NCBI GenBank assembly: GCA_901456055.1
Contig: CABDWT010000004.1
Location: 558,001-622,000 of the forward strand
Length of the DNA: 64,000 nt
Source: Phytobacter ursingii
Lineage (GTDB): Bacteria; Pseudomonadota; Gammaproteobacteria; Enterobacterales; Enterobacteriaceae
Direction: 5' to 3'
A program made the position numbers and the translations under genes. The notes beneath the pieces are model-generated. The model made no database searches. It was given only the letters and a program-made list of their open reading frames with translations, and had not been told where the DNA came from. Positions 1 to 11,077 of the stretch are shown in pieces. Positions within the stretch are counted from its first letter, which is position 1. Every line of letters begins with the position of its first letter.

Positions 1-549
1 GCAGTATGCTTTGCGCCTGACAAGCGTCAGACCGATGTCATTAATCATCTCACGGGTGAACCGATGAGTGAAAGTAGAAACGTGCTGATCGAAGCGGCCC
101 GCATTGCGCGTGGTGCGATCCTTCCGATCGCGCAGGCATCAATAAACGATCTGGATGCGCTGATTGTGCCTGGCGGATTTGGCGCAGCGAAAAATCTGAG
201 CAGCTTTGCCAGTCTCGGTAGTGAATGTGTGGTAGATCCGGATCTGAAACGGTTGGTTCTGGAGATGCACCAGGCGGGGAAACCACTCGGTTTTATCTGT
301 ATTGCGCCTGCGATGCTGCCGAAAATCTTTGATTTTCCGTTGCGCCTGACGATTGGAACGGATATCGATACGGCGGAGGTGCTTGAAGATATGGGTGCTG
401 AACACGTGCCTTGCCCTGTCGACGATATTGTGGTCGATGAGGATAACAAAGTGGTGACCACACCGGCGTATATGCTGGCGCAGAATATTGCGGAGGCGGC
501 TACAGGGATCGAAAAACTGGTCTCCCGCGTTCTGGTGCTCGCTGAATGA
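1..549 (+). CDS. elbB: ElbB glyoxalase/DJ-1-like protein (5' end missing)
   Basis: The reading frame is open from the first base of the window, so the N-terminus (about 35 residues by comparison with E. coli ElbB) lies outside. What remains covers most of the class I glutamine amidotransferase/DJ-1-like fold, including the [10 protein letters not shown] loop and the segment around C-I-A-P-A-M-L that carries the nucleophile-elbow cysteine. ElbB of E. coli is a homologue of isoprenoid-biosynthesis-associated proteins with weak glyoxalase activity; its physiological role is unsettled. The stop overlaps the mtgA start in an ATGA arrangement (546-549), which indicates translational coupling. Confidence 0.93.
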   Translation, partial: AVCFAPDKRQTDVINHLTGEPMSESRNVLIEAARIARGAILPIAQASINDLDALIVPGGFGAAKNLSSFASLGSECVVDPDLKRLVLEMHQAGKPLGFICIAPAMLPKIFDFPLRLTIGTDIDTAEVLEDMGAEHVPCPVDDIVVDEDNKVVTTPAYMLAQNIAEAATGIEKLVSRVLVLAE

Positions 550-1274
550 GAGGGTTGCGCGGCCCATTCATGGCGAAAATCAAAAAGCTATTACTCCGTG
601 TGGTCCTGGCGCTGGGAATCTTCTGGGGCGGCGGTATTCTTCTGTTCAGTTTTATGCCAGTACCGTTTTCAGCCGTCATGGTCGAACGGCAAGTGGGGGC
701 CTGGCTGACGGGGGATTTCGGTTATGTTGCTCATTCGGACTGGGTGGGTATGGACGAGATTTCACCCTGGGTGGCGCTGGCGGTAATTGCCGCTGAAGAT
801 CAGCGTTTCCCGGACCATTGGGGGCTTGATTTTGGCGCGATTGAAAAGGCCTTATCGCACAATGAGCAGCATGAAAATCGAATTCGCGGTGCATCAACCA
901 TTTCTCAGCAGACCATTAAAAACCTGCTGCTCTGGGACGGCAAAAGCTGGGTGCGTAAAGGCTTTGAAGCGGGTTTAACCCTGGTCACCGAGGCTGTCTG
1001 GACAAAACGGCGTATTCTGACCGTCTATTTGAACATTGCTGAATTTGGCGACGGTATCTTTGGCGTGGAGGCGGCTTCGCAGCGTTACTTTCATAAACCT
1101 GCCAGCAAGTTGACGATGGCTGAGGCGGCATTGCTGGCAGCAGTATTACCGAATCCGGTACGCTTTCGCGCTGATGCGCCGTCCGGGTATGTGCGCAGCC
1201 GACAGGCGTGGATTATGCGCCAGATGCGTCAGCTTGGAGGAGAGGATTTCCTGGCGCGCAATAAACTGCATTGA
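546..1274 (+). CDS. mtgA: Monofunctional biosynthetic peptidoglycan transglycosylase
   Basis: MtgA polymerises lipid II into glycan strands at the inner membrane. The 242-residue product has an N-terminal membrane anchor (about residues 14-36) and a GT51 domain. The motif [12 protein letters not shown] places the catalytic glutamate at residue 84, and the R-G-A-S-T-I-S-Q-Q motif follows. Length equals the E. coli protein. The start chosen overlaps elbB by 4 nt; an in-frame ATG at 570 is an alternative that still leaves the anchor. In E. coli K-12 yrbL follows; here npr is only 38 nt away on the opposite strand. Confidence 0.95.
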   Translation: MRGLRGPFMAKIKKLLLRVVLALGIFWGGGILLFSFMPVPFSAVMVERQVGAWLTGDFGYVAHSDWVGMDEISPWVALAVIAAEDQRFPDHWGLDFGAIEKALSHNEQHENRIRGASTISQQTIKNLLLWDGKSWVRKGFEAGLTLVTEAVWTKRRILTVYLNIAEFGDGIFGVEAASQRYFHKPASKLTMAEAALLAAVLPNPVRFRADAPSGYVRSRQAWIMRQMRQLGGEDFLARNKLH

Positions 1275-1278
1275 TGAT

Positions 1279-1300
1279 TCCCTCTCCGCCAGGAGAGGGA
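1279..1300. terminator. Hairpin between convergent mtgA and npr
   Basis: A perfect 8-bp inverted repeat, CCCTCTCC and GGAGAGGG with a 4-nt loop, fills most of the 38-nt gap between the convergent stops. Neither side has a long T-run, so it may be a weak bidirectional terminator or an mRNA 3'-end stabilising hairpin. Confidence 0.45.
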
Positions 1301-1312
1301 AAACGCGCGCTC

Positions 1313-1585
1313 TCAGTCTTCGTCAAACCCGGCGATAAAGAGCGCAATGACAGCTGCCAGCGCTTCTTCTTCCTGAGGGCCTGTTGCTTCTATCTCAATC
1401 TGTCGCCCCTTCGCGGAGTCCAGCATGAGTAGCGCAATCACACTATTGGCCTCGGCTTCGGTTCCCTCGTCGTTACGCAACAGTACCTCAGCATCAAAGC
1501 CCTGAACCAGTTCAAACAGTTTCATCGCCGGGCGCGCGTGCATGCCCAGCTTATTGGTGATTTCAACAGTTTGTTTTACGGTCAT
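1313..1585 (-). CDS. ptsO: Phosphocarrier protein NPr of the nitrogen PTS
   Basis: NPr (npr/ptsO) is the HPr paralogue that passes phosphate from EI-Ntr (PtsP) to EIIA-Ntr (PtsN). The 90-residue protein has the HPr fold with the phospho-acceptor His16 in the motif L-G-M-H-A-R-P-A. Its start overlaps the rapZ stop by 4 nt, and it is the last gene of the rpoN-hpf-ptsN-rapZ-npr operon, the usual enterobacterial arrangement linking nitrogen status, potassium homeostasis and cell-envelope precursor control. Confidence 0.96.
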   Translation of the reverse strand: MTVKQTVEITNKLGMHARPAMKLFELVQGFDAEVLLRNDEGTEAEANSVIALLMLDSAKGRQIEIEATGPQEEEALAAVIALFIAGFDED

Positions 1586-2436
1586 GTTTTCCGTTTTTCC
1601 AGCGTACGATGACGAGACTGAACGTTTTTACCGCGTGAGCGGAAATAGTCTGCAAGCTGTTCAGCAACATAGACGGAACGGTGCTTACCGCCGGTACATC
1701 CAATCGCTACCGTTAAATAGCTGCGATTATTGGTTTCCAGCATTGGTAGCCACAGTTCGAGATAACTGCGGGTCTGGTAAATAAAATTGTGCACTTCCGT
1801 ATGTCTGTCAAGGAAGGCGGCTACCGGTTTATCCAGCCCGGTCATCGGGCGTAATTTCGGGTCCCAGTGCGGGTTAGGCAAGAAGCGAACGTCAAACACG
1901 TAATCGGCATCAATAGGGATACCATGCTTAAAGCCAAAGGACTCGAACACCATAGTCAGTTCGCGCTCGCGTTTACCCAACAGTCGGGTACGGAGCATCT
2001 CGGCGAGTTCATGAACGGACATTTCCGATGTGTCGACGATGAGATCGGCGCGTGAGCGCAGTGGCTCCAGCAGATTACTCTCTTCATCGATGGCGCTTTC
2101 CAGCGACAGGTTTTTGCTTGAAAGAGGGTGCAGACGACGTGTGTCGCTGTAGCGGCGGATCAACGTGTTGCGATCGGCATCCAGGAACAGCAGTTGCGGA
2201 GAAAAATAATCCGGCAGGCTGCTCATTGCCTGCTCAAAAATTTCCGGCGATTCCGGCATATTACGCACATCGATGCTGACGGCGGCAGACGTCTGACGGT
2301 CAGCCAGCGTTCTTGCCAGCTCCGGCAAAAGAACGACCGGCAGGTTATCGACGCAGTAAAATCCCATATCTTCCAGGGCGCGCAGGGCCACTGACTTACC
2401 TGAGCCCGAACGACCACTCACGATCATCAGGACCAT
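1582..2436 (-). CDS. rapZ: RNase adapter protein RapZ
   Basis: RapZ binds the sRNA GlmZ and presents it to RNase E, lowering glmS expression when glucosamine-6-phosphate is plentiful. The 284-residue product has an N-terminal P-loop (GRSGSGKS, residues 8-15) and a C-terminal RNA-binding domain ending in a basic [17 protein letters not shown] tail. Length matches E. coli. It lies between ptsN and npr and overlaps npr by 4 nt. Confidence 0.96.
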   Translation of the reverse strand: MVLMIVSGRSGSGKSVALRALEDMGFYCVDNLPVVLLPELARTLADRQTSAAVSIDVRNMPESPEIFEQAMSSLPDYFSPQLLFLDADRNTLIRRYSDTRRLHPLSSKNLSLESAIDEESNLLEPLRSRADLIVDTSEMSVHELAEMLRTRLLGKRERELTMVFESFGFKHGIPIDADYVFDVRFLPNPHWDPKLRPMTGLDKPVAAFLDRHTEVHNFIYQTRSYLELWLPMLETNNRSYLTVAIGCTGGKHRSVYVAEQLADYFRSRGKNVQSRHRTLEKRKT

Positions 2437-2481
2437 GAACCAATTCTCCTCAGAACCAGCGACACAAGGGAAGCTGTTGTG

Positions 2482-2973
2482 TTACGCATCGTCATTTTCG
2501 CCTTCTGTCAGCGTGATGATCTGGTACAACTCTTCATCGCTTTGCGCTGAGCGCAGACGGCGACAGATGGTTTTATCCGCCAGACGCTTGGCCACCAACG
2601 AAAGCGTATGCAGGTGGGTTTTGGTCTGATCGGCGGGAACCAGAAGCGCGAAGAGCAGATCGACTGGCTGGTTATCAATAGCATCGAAGGCGATGGGTGT
2701 TTCCAGTTGCACAAAAACACCAACGGCACGAAGAGTATCTTCTTCGAGTTTTCCGTGAGGGATGGCGATACCGTTACCAATACCGGTACTGCCCATTTTC
2801 TCACGCGTCAGGATCGCTTCGAAGACCACTTGTGGTGGCAGGCTCAACTGCTTTGCCGCCAGTTCACTGATAATTTCCAGCGCACGTTTCTTGCTCTGGC
2901 AGTGAACACCACTACGGGTACATTCCTGGTTAAGGACATTGCTCAATTGAAGAGCGGAATCGTTATTCATCAT
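2482..2973 (-). CDS. ptsN: Nitrogen-PTS EIIA component
   Basis: EIIA-Ntr is the output of the nitrogen PTS. In E. coli its unphosphorylated form regulates K+ uptake (TrkA, KdpD) and other targets. The 163-residue product is a single PTS EIIA type-2 domain with the phospho-acceptor His73 in I-A-I-P-H-G-K. Length is that of E. coli PtsN. It sits between hpf and rapZ, with a hairpin in the hpf-ptsN gap. Confidence 0.96.
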   Translation of the reverse strand: MMNNDSALQLSNVLNQECTRSGVHCQSKKRALEIISELAAKQLSLPPQVVFEAILTREKMGSTGIGNGIAIPHGKLEEDTLRAVGVFVQLETPIAFDAIDNQPVDLLFALLVPADQTKTHLHTLSLVAKRLADKTICRRLRSAQSDEELYQIITLTEGENDDA

Positions 2974-3000
2974 AATTTCACCTAAGCGTCGCCAGTGCAG

Positions 3001-3028
3001 ACACCCTGCCGGGTTGCGGCAGGGTGAT
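3001..3028. other. Strong hairpin between hpf and ptsN
   Basis: CACCCTGCC and GGCAGGGTG form a 9-bp perfect stem around a 7-nt loop in the 80-nt gap between hpf and ptsN. There is no T-run, so it is more likely an RNA-stability or processing element inside the operon transcript than a full terminator. Confidence 0.5.
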
Positions 3029-3053
3029 ACGCGCCAGACGAGTGCCCGGACAA

Positions 3054-3341
3054 TTAGTGTTGTTTCAGTTTATCTTTATGTTTCGTGAGTTGCCGCGCCA
3101 GTTTATCAATTAAACCGTCGATGGCAGCATACATGTCTTGTCCTTCCGCACTGGCATGAATCTCCCCCCCGTTTACATGCAGGGTCGCATCCGAGATATG
3201 AGTCACTTTCTCCACTTTCAACACAACATAGACCTGATTGATCCTTTCGAAATATTGTTCGAGTTTGGCAAATTTCGCGGTAACGAATTCGCGCAGGGCC
3301 TCGGTTATCTCGACGTTATGTCCTGTGATGTTAAGCTGCAT
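3054..3341 (-). CDS. hpf: Ribosome hibernation promoting factor HPF (short form)
   Basis: HPF binds the 30S decoding region and, with RMF, converts 70S ribosomes to inactive 100S dimers in stationary phase. The start M-Q-L-N-I-T-G-H gives 95 residues, the size of the E. coli short form. An open frame continues 28 codons upstream but has no homology to the family. The protein is a single beta-alpha-beta-beta-beta-alpha domain with a basic C-terminal helix rich in Lys. It lies directly after rpoN in the transcript (22-nt gap). Confidence 0.95.
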   Translation of the reverse strand: MQLNITGHNVEITEALREFVTAKFAKLEQYFERINQVYVVLKVEKVTHISDATLHVNGGEIHASAEGQDMYAAIDGLIDKLARQLTKHKDKLKQH

Positions 3342-3363
3342 AGTGTCTTCCTTATCGGTTAGG

Positions 3364-4797
3364 TCACACCAGCTGTTTGCGCTGATTAGACGGCGGAATG
3401 GATAAAGACTCTCGATACTTCGCAACGGTTCGCCGCGCTACCATAATACCCTGATCGGAGAGCATGGTAGTCAGCTTACTGTCGCTCAACGGCTTCGCAG
3501 GATTCTCTGCGGCAATTAATTTCTTCACCAGTGCGCGGATAGCCGTCGACGAGGCTTCGCCGCCGCCTTCGGTATTCACATGGCTGGAGAAGAAATATTT
3601 AAGCTCAAAGATGCCACGCGGACTGTGCAGATATTTTTGGGTCGTGACACGGGAAATCGTGGATTCATGCATCTCGACGGCCTGAGCGATATCGGCCAAA
3701 ACCATCGGTTTCATAAATTCTTCGCCTTGCTCGAAGAACGCCTGCTGCTGTTCAACAATGCAGCGGCTCACCCTTAACAGGGTGTCGTTGCGACTCTCAA
3801 GGCTTTTAATCAGCCATTTCGCTTCCTGCAGATTGCTACGGATAAACTGGCTGTCGGCATCGTTACGCGCACCACCGCACATGGCGGCATAGTGCTGATT
3901 GATCTGTAAACGGGGGATGCTGTCGGAGTTGAGCTCGACCGTCCAGCGCCCATTGTGCTTACGTACCAGGACATCAGGGATAACATACTCGGGCTCACCT
4001 GTCTGGATTGACTGACCCGGACGTGGATCAAGAGACTGGATTAAATTGACCGCCTCTTTCAGCACTTCTTCTTTCAGACGTGTTACGCGCATCAGCGTAC
4101 GGAAGTCGTGGTTTGCGAGCAGATCCAGATGATCGCTGATGATTAAACGCGCTTCCTCGCACCAGGGGGTCTCTTTGGCAAACTGAGAGAGCTGGATCAA
4201 CAGGCAATCGCGTAGATCTCTGGCCGCGACGCCAACCGGATCGAAACGCTGAATACGTTTCAATACCGCTTCGACTTCATCCAGACCGATCTCTTCATCG
4301 CCCATGCTTTCCAGGATGTCTTCCAGCGGAACGGTGAGATAACCTGTGTCATCAACAGCGTCGACAATCGAAGTCGCAATGGCGCGATCGGTGTCTGAGA
4401 AAGGGGTGAGCTCCACCTGCCACATCAGGTAATCCTGCAGCGACTGGGTGGTTTCTCCCTGATAAACAGGCAGTTCATCGTCAAGATAATCGGTGCTGCT
4501 GCCAGACGGGGTGCCAGCGGTATAGATTTCATCCCAACTGGCGTCCAGGGGCAACTCTTCGGGCATCTCTTTTTGTTCGAGAGCGTCGACTGTATCCAGG
4601 CCTTCGTTATCCTGAGATTGTTGCGCATCCACTTCTTCGTGAAGATCGGTTTGCTCAAGCAATGGATTACTTTCCAGAGCTTGCTGGAGTTCTTGCTGAA
4701 GTTCCAACGTGGACAGTTGCAGCAGGCGAATAGCCTGTTGCAACTGTGGCGTCATGGCTAGCTGTTGGCTGAGCCTTAATTGCAAACCTTGCTTCAT
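3364..4797 (-). CDS. rpoN: RNA polymerase sigma-54 factor
   Basis: Sigma-54 directs RNA polymerase to -24/-12 promoters and needs enhancer-binding ATPases. The 477-residue protein shows the glutamine/leucine-rich activator-interaction region at the N-terminus (residues 1-50), an acidic region II, a core-binding domain and the C-terminal RpoN box [10 protein letters not shown] beginning at residue 454. Length equals the E. coli protein. It follows lptB (48-nt gap) and heads the hpf-ptsN-rapZ-npr group. Confidence 0.97.
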   Translation of the reverse strand: MKQGLQLRLSQQLAMTPQLQQAIRLLQLSTLELQQELQQALESNPLLEQTDLHEEVDAQQSQDNEGLDTVDALEQKEMPEELPLDASWDEIYTAGTPSGSSTDYLDDELPVYQGETTQSLQDYLMWQVELTPFSDTDRAIATSIVDAVDDTGYLTVPLEDILESMGDEEIGLDEVEAVLKRIQRFDPVGVAARDLRDCLLIQLSQFAKETPWCEEARLIISDHLDLLANHDFRTLMRVTRLKEEVLKEAVNLIQSLDPRPGQSIQTGEPEYVIPDVLVRKHNGRWTVELNSDSIPRLQINQHYAAMCGGARNDADSQFIRSNLQEAKWLIKSLESRNDTLLRVSRCIVEQQQAFFEQGEEFMKPMVLADIAQAVEMHESTISRVTTQKYLHSPRGIFELKYFFSSHVNTEGGGEASSTAIRALVKKLIAAENPAKPLSDSKLTTMLSDQGIMVARRTVAKYRESLSIPPSNQRKQLV

Positions 4798-4845
4798 ATT
4801 CAGAGCAGTACTCTCCGACTAAACACGTCAATAAACCCTACCCTA

Positions 4846-5571
4846 TCAGAGTCTGAAGTCTTCCCCAAGATATACGCGCTTAACATGTTCGTCTTCAAGG
4901 ATTTGCTGAGGCGTACCGTGCGCGATCAAATGCCCCTGGCTGACAATATAAGCACGCTCACACACCGCCAACGTTTCGCGAACGTTGTGATCGGTAATCA
5001 ACACGCCAAGCCCGCTATCACGCAGGTGCTCAATAATGCGTTTGATATCAATGACCGATATCGGGTCAACACCGGCAAACGGTTCATCCAGCAGGATAAA
5101 TTTAGGGTTTGCCGCCAGCGCACGAGCAATTTCGACACGACGGCGTTCACCGCCAGAAAGCGCCTGCCCCATATTGTCGCGCAGATGTTCAATATGGAAC
5201 TCTTCCATCAACTCATTCGCCCGATCCACGCGCTGTTCGGATGTGAGATCATCGCGAATTTGCAGTACTGCCATGAGATTGTCAAATACGCTCAGGCGCC
5301 GGAAAATAGAGGCTTCCTGCGGCAAATAGCCGATACCGCGACGTGCCCGGGCATGCAGCGGCAACAGACTGATATCTTCGTCGTCGATGATGATATTGCC
5401 CGCATCACGCGACACGATACCCACAACCATGTAGAACGTTGTGGTTTTACCTGCACCGTTAGGACCGAGCAGCCCGACAATTTCGCCTGAATTGACTGTC
5501 AGACTGACATCTTCCACCACACGGCGGCCTTTGTAGGCCTTGGCGAGATTCTTTGCAGTTAATGTTGCCAT
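4846..5571 (-). CDS. lptB: LPS export ABC transporter ATP-binding protein
   Basis: LptB is the cytoplasmic ATPase of the LptB2FGC complex that extracts LPS from the inner membrane. The 241-residue ABC protein has Walker A GPNGAGKT (residues 36-43), the signature LSGGE, Walker B F-I-L-L-D-E-P and the switch histidine in I-T-D-H-N-V. It begins 6 nt after the lptA stop, in the kdsD-kdsC-lptC-lptA-lptB order typical of enterobacteria. Confidence 0.97.
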   Translation of the reverse strand: MATLTAKNLAKAYKGRRVVEDVSLTVNSGEIVGLLGPNGAGKTTTFYMVVGIVSRDAGNIIIDDEDISLLPLHARARRGIGYLPQEASIFRRLSVFDNLMAVLQIRDDLTSEQRVDRANELMEEFHIEHLRDNMGQALSGGERRRVEIARALAANPKFILLDEPFAGVDPISVIDIKRIIEHLRDSGLGVLITDHNVRETLAVCERAYIVSQGHLIAHGTPQQILEDEHVKRVYLGEDFRL

Positions 5572-5577
5572 AACGAA

Positions 5578-6138
5578 TTAGTTACTCTTTTTTTGCGCCG
5601 GAGCCGGGGTCTGATTGTTGCTCTTATCCTGCAACTGCGACGGCACCAGAACCGTCGTCACGCGTTTGCCTTTATCGCTGAAAGCCTGCATTTTCTGCTC
5701 TTTCACCAGATAGGTAATTTTGTCGCCCTTGATATTGCTATCAAGCTGTTCCAGGTAGGCATTGCCTGTCAGGACCACGAAATCTTTTTCCAGCTCATAG
5801 TGCATCTGGGACGCGTGGCCTTTTACGGGTTTGCCGCTATCCTGCATCTGATAAAAGGTGGCAGGATTACCGTAGCCATCAATGATCTCTTTACCTTGCT
5901 GACCATTAGGGCGGGTTACCACCACTTTGTCGGCGTTGATTTTGATGGTGCCCTGCGTCACGACAACATTGCCGGTGAAGGTCACCACGTTGCCTTGCAT
6001 ATCCAGAGACTGCTGATCGGAGTCGATATGGATAGGCTGTTCGGTATCGCCGGTCACCGCAAGCGCCGGAAGACTGGCGGCAAAAAGGACACTGGCCAGG
6101 GCAACATTAAGGCTGAGTTTGTTTGTTCTGAATTTCAT
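5578..6138 (-). CDS. lptA: Periplasmic LPS-bridge protein LptA
   Basis: LptA oligomerises into the beta-jellyroll bridge that carries LPS across the periplasm from LptC to LptD. The chosen start M-K-F-R-T-N-K gives 186 residues with a signal peptide (cleavage likely after L-P-A-L-A, about residue 27), a single OstA/LptA domain and a Lys/Gln-rich tail. A start 7 codons upstream is open but would spoil the signal peptide N-region. The gene start lies 32 nt inside lptC, so the two are translationally coupled. Confidence 0.95.
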   Translation of the reverse strand: MKFRTNKLSLNVALASVLFAASLPALAVTGDTEQPIHIDSDQQSLDMQGNVVTFTGNVVVTQGTIKINADKVVVTRPNGQQGKEIIDGYGNPATFYQMQDSGKPVKGHASQMHYELEKDFVVLTGNAYLEQLDSNIKGDKITYLVKEQKMQAFSDKGKRVTTVLVPSQLQDKSNNQTPAPAQKKSN

Positions 6139-6682
6139 AGGAGCTTCTAACCTTTTCAATCAGCTCGGCGTTTTTGCTGCGTAAATTGCCGCGCATTTTC
6201 AGGCCGGTGGAATTAAATGTTGTTCCGTATAACGTGACTTGATCATCAGAGGTGACATCCTGCGTGACCAGGTTTATCTGCGCGTTATCCGTCGTAATTT
6301 TTCGCAGTTGAGCGTCCGCCGTCAGGGCATTGACCTCAACATGCCCATAAAGATAAAGCATCCGGTCATTGGTCAGCTTCGCTTTATCCGCCTTGATGGA
6401 CCAGTCAGGAATTTTATCTTTGTCGAAAGTCGTCAGTACTGGCTGGGTAAACCACGTGATAGCATCAGCAGAATAGTATTCAACATGCTGTGCTATCAGC
6501 CGATAGTTCAACGCACCTTCCGGACTGTAGACTACCGTATCGGTATGCTCACTTTTATACGTTGGGTCAGTATTGTTAACGGTAACTTGTTCAGTCTGTT
6601 CGCGATCGGCCAGGTTCACCCCAATCAGTATCAGCGCGACCAGTGACAGCACAATGATGACCCAACGTCTGGTTTTACTCAT
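6107..6682 (-). CDS. lptC: LPS export system protein LptC
   Basis: LptC is a bitopic inner-membrane protein that receives LPS from LptB2FG and passes it to LptA. The 191-residue product has an uncleaved N-terminal transmembrane helix (about residues 7-25) and one periplasmic LptC/OstA-like domain. It overlaps kdsC by 4 nt upstream and lptA by 32 nt downstream. Length equals E. coli LptC. Confidence 0.95.
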   Translation of the reverse strand: MSKTRRWVIIVLSLVALILIGVNLADREQTEQVTVNNTDPTYKSEHTDTVVYSPEGALNYRLIAQHVEYYSADAITWFTQPVLTTFDKDKIPDWSIKADKAKLTNDRMLYLYGHVEVNALTADAQLRKITTDNAQINLVTQDVTSDDQVTLYGTTFNSTGLKMRGNLRSKNAELIEKVRSSYEIQNKQTQP

Positions 6683-7245
6683 ATTGATTGCCCTTTGGCC
6701 TCATCAAGCTTGCCTTGCGCCAGCAATAACAAATCACATACTTCACGAACTGCACCGCGTCCGCCTGCTGTACGGGTGACATAATCCGCCCGGGGAATCA
6801 GCAGCGGATGCGCATCCGCCACCGCCACGCTTAAACCAATTTCCGCCATCACAGGCCAGTCGATGAGATCGTCTCCGACATACGCAACTTGTTCCGGTAC
6901 CAGCGAAAGTTTGGTCAATAACTCGCGATAAGCTAACAACTTATCTGATTGTCCTTGATAGAGATGCGTGATGCCCAGCGTTTCGCAGCGGTCTTCCATC
7001 AGTTTAGCTTTTCGGCCAGTAATAATGGCAACCTCAATATTGGATGTTAATGCACAGCGGATACCGTAACCATCGCGGACGTTGAATGCTTTCAACTCTT
7101 CTCCATTATTACCCATGTAGATAGATCCATCTGATAAAACACCATCTACATCAAGAATTAACAGCTTAATTTTTTCTGCTTTCGCCATTACCTGCGTACT
7201 GACGGGTCCGTAGCATGTCGCAAGCGACGCTCCAACGTTACTCAT
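6679..7245 (-). CDS. kdsC: 3-deoxy-D-manno-octulosonate 8-phosphate phosphatase
   Basis: KdsC hydrolyses Kdo-8-P to Kdo, the third step of Kdo synthesis for lipid A-core. The HAD-family protein of 188 residues (from M-S-N-V-G-A-S-L) has the nucleophile/acid pair D32 and D34 in L-D-V-D-G-V. Further HAD motifs are I-I-T-G-R-K and G-D-D-L-I-D. An ATG 6 codons upstream would overlap the kdsD stop; the shorter start matches the E. coli length. Confidence 0.94.
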   Translation of the reverse strand: MSNVGASLATCYGPVSTQVMAKAEKIKLLILDVDGVLSDGSIYMGNNGEELKAFNVRDGYGIRCALTSNIEVAIITGRKAKLMEDRCETLGITHLYQGQSDKLLAYRELLTKLSLVPEQVAYVGDDLIDWPVMAEIGLSVAVADAHPLLIPRADYVTRTAGGRGAVREVCDLLLLAQGKLDEAKGQSI

Positions 7246-7259
7246 TCTTCGATCCTTTT

Positions 7260-8246
7260 TCACACCACGCCCGCGCGCAGCAAATCATGCATATGTACCA
7301 CACCCAGCAACTGGTCGCCATCTGCAACCAAAACAGAGGTGATGTGGCGGGACTGCATCAGATTAAGTGCGTCCACCGCCAGTGTGCCAGGACGCACGCG
7401 GATACCTCCAGGCGTCATTACCTCAGCAATCCCTAAACTACGTACATCTGCGCCCATATCAAAGACACGGCGCAAATCGCCATCGGTAAAAATGCCTTCG
7501 ATCTTCATCAGATCGTCGCAAATCACCGTCAGGCCTAAATTCTTACGCGTAATTTCGAGAAGAGCGTCGCGCAGCGTGGCGTCCTTGCTCACATGCGGAA
7601 TTTCGTCCCCGGTGTGCATGATGTCATTGACCCGCAACAGGAGCTTACGTCCAAGCGCGCCGCCGGGGTGAGAAAGTGCAAAATCCTCAGCGGTAAAACC
7701 CCGGGCTTTCAACAGTGCGACTGCCAGAGCATCTCCCATTACCAATGCGGCGGTAGTGCTGGAGGTCGGCGCCAACCCTAATGGACAGGCCTCTTGCGGC
7801 ACCTTCACACACAGATGAATATCAGCCGCGCGGCCCATACTGCTGTCAGGACGGCTTGTCATACAGATCAGGAATACTTTTAGTCGCTTGAGCACCGGGA
7901 TCAACGCCAGGATCTCATTTGACTCTCCGGAATTCGACAACGCGATCACCACATCCTGCGACCCGACCATACCCAGATCGCCATGCGCCGCTTCTCCCGG
8001 ATGAACAAAGAAAGAAGAGGTACCGGTACTGGCGAATGTGGCGGCCATTTTTCGACCAATATGACCCGATTTCCCCATCCCCATTACCACGACTTTGCCG
8101 CTGCAATAGAAAATCTTTTCACAAGCCTGTGCAAAGTCCTGATTAATGTATTGGTCAAGCTGGGCCAGACCTTCACGTTCAATTTGCAAAACGTCCCGGC
8201 CAGCCTGCTGAAAGTCGAAGCCCGGTTGCAGATCGATATGCGACAT
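7260..8246 (-). CDS. kdsD: D-arabinose 5-phosphate isomerase
   Basis: KdsD interconverts ribulose-5-P and arabinose-5-P, supplying the first dedicated Kdo precursor. The 328-residue protein has an N-terminal SIS sugar-isomerase domain (with G-M-G-K-S-G-H-I-G and S-N-S-G-E-S-N-E motifs) followed by two CBS domains. It sits between yrbG and kdsC in the conserved yrbG-kdsD-kdsC-lptCAB order. A gutQ paralogue is possible by sequence alone, but the location fits kdsD. Confidence 0.95.
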   Translation of the reverse strand: MSHIDLQPGFDFQQAGRDVLQIEREGLAQLDQYINQDFAQACEKIFYCSGKVVVMGMGKSGHIGRKMAATFASTGTSSFFVHPGEAAHGDLGMVGSQDVVIALSNSGESNEILALIPVLKRLKVFLICMTSRPDSSMGRAADIHLCVKVPQEACPLGLAPTSSTTAALVMGDALAVALLKARGFTAEDFALSHPGGALGRKLLLRVNDIMHTGDEIPHVSKDATLRDALLEITRKNLGLTVICDDLMKIEGIFTDGDLRRVFDMGADVRSLGIAEVMTPGGIRVRPGTLAVDALNLMQSRHITSVLVADGDQLLGVVHMHDLLRAGVV

Positions 8247-8260
8247 AAATGTGTGTCCAA

Positions 8261-9238
8261 TTATCCTGTCAGACGCGGCGTAACCCAGTACAGTAATGCT
8301 AACCAGGTGATAAAACCGCCTAATAGTAATGCGCCAGTTCCTCTGCCTGTCTGCTGCTTACGTCGCCAGCAGGTGAGGGCAAAAATGACGCTGACCAGTA
8401 ACATCACGCCATAATCTCGTGTAAAAGCCAGACTATTAAAATGACCTGGCGCGATCAGCGCGGGTAAACCCAGCACCAGCGTGATGTTGAAAATATTCGA
8501 GCCGATGATATTACCGATCGCAATATCGTCTTCTCCCTTACGTGCCCCGGCAATGGCTGTTGCCAGTTCCGGCAGACCCGTCACAATGGCAATCACCGTC
8601 AGGCCGATGGTTAATTCGCTCATCGCGAAATGGTTTGCGACCACCGTGGCGTTGTCCACTACCATGCGCGTTGACATCGGCATAATGATGAGTGCGACCC
8701 CGAGCCACAAGAATGCCACTGACAGGCTACCGCCACGCGGCAACTCTGCAACTTGCTCACGTGTCAGTGTATCGCTACCTTGCAGCTCAGCCAGACGGGC
8801 GATTTTAACAATGTATACCAGCCATAGCACGGCCAGCAGAAGTAAAAACAGGCCGTCCAGCCAGGTCAGTTGCCCGTCAAACAGCACCAGCCCTGCCAGC
8901 AGGCTGGTTATTAACATTAGCGGCAATTCACGGCGCAGGATATCGGAATGGACAGTAAATGGATGCAGGAGCGCTGCGAGTCCAAGGATCAACAGAATAT
9001 TGGTGATGTTAGAGCCGAGGGCCGTACCAATGGCCAAATCGAGTTGGCCGTGCAGGGAGGCCGCAACGGAGACAATCATCTCCGGAAGAGAGGTACCGAT
9101 ACTCACCACTGTCATCCCAATGAGCAACGGTGGAACCCCCAAACTGCGACACAAAATTGAGGCGGCGAATACCAATCGGTCAGCGCTGTATACCACTAAC
9201 AGTAAACCAATAATTAACAGCGCCGTCGCTAAAAGCAT
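8261..9238 (-). CDS. yrbG: Calcium/sodium antiporter family protein YrbG
   Basis: This is an inner-membrane protein of the Ca2+:cation antiporter superfamily. Its 325 residues form about ten transmembrane helices in two inverted repeats. The alpha-repeat signatures G-T-S-L-P-E-M (N half) and G-L-P-E-L-A-T-A (C half) carry the ion-coordinating acidic residues. The transported ion in enterobacteria is inferred from family members. It is the first gene of the kdsD-lpt group, divergent from mlaF across a 232-nt gap in which I could not place a confident promoter. Confidence 0.9.
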   Translation of the reverse strand: MLLATALLIIGLLLVVYSADRLVFAASILCRSLGVPPLLIGMTVVSIGTSLPEMIVSVAASLHGQLDLAIGTALGSNITNILLILGLAALLHPFTVHSDILRRELPLMLITSLLAGLVLFDGQLTWLDGLFLLLLAVLWLVYIVKIARLAELQGSDTLTREQVAELPRGGSLSVAFLWLGVALIIMPMSTRMVVDNATVVANHFAMSELTIGLTVIAIVTGLPELATAIAGARKGEDDIAIGNIIGSNIFNITLVLGLPALIAPGHFNSLAFTRDYGVMLLVSVIFALTCWRRKQQTGRGTGALLLGGFITWLALLYWVTPRLTG

Positions 9239-9470
9239 CTAAAGTCCTTTCTTGAGGTATAATCTGCCGGTCCGCAGGCTGCGATTGCCGGGGAAAACCG
9301 GGAATTTTAAGCGGCGTAGAGAATTCTTAATTTTGACTTTATGCGGCTCAAAAGTAAAACAAATGCCAGCTTTCGCTAACTCATACGGGTAATATTCTGT
9401 AAAAATGGTGGGTTCTTGCAGTTATCCGGCGTCATGCTTAGACCCAATCAAGGCTTATAAGGAAGAGTGA

Positions 9471-11073
<1,603 letters not shown>

Positions 11074-11077
11074 GTTC

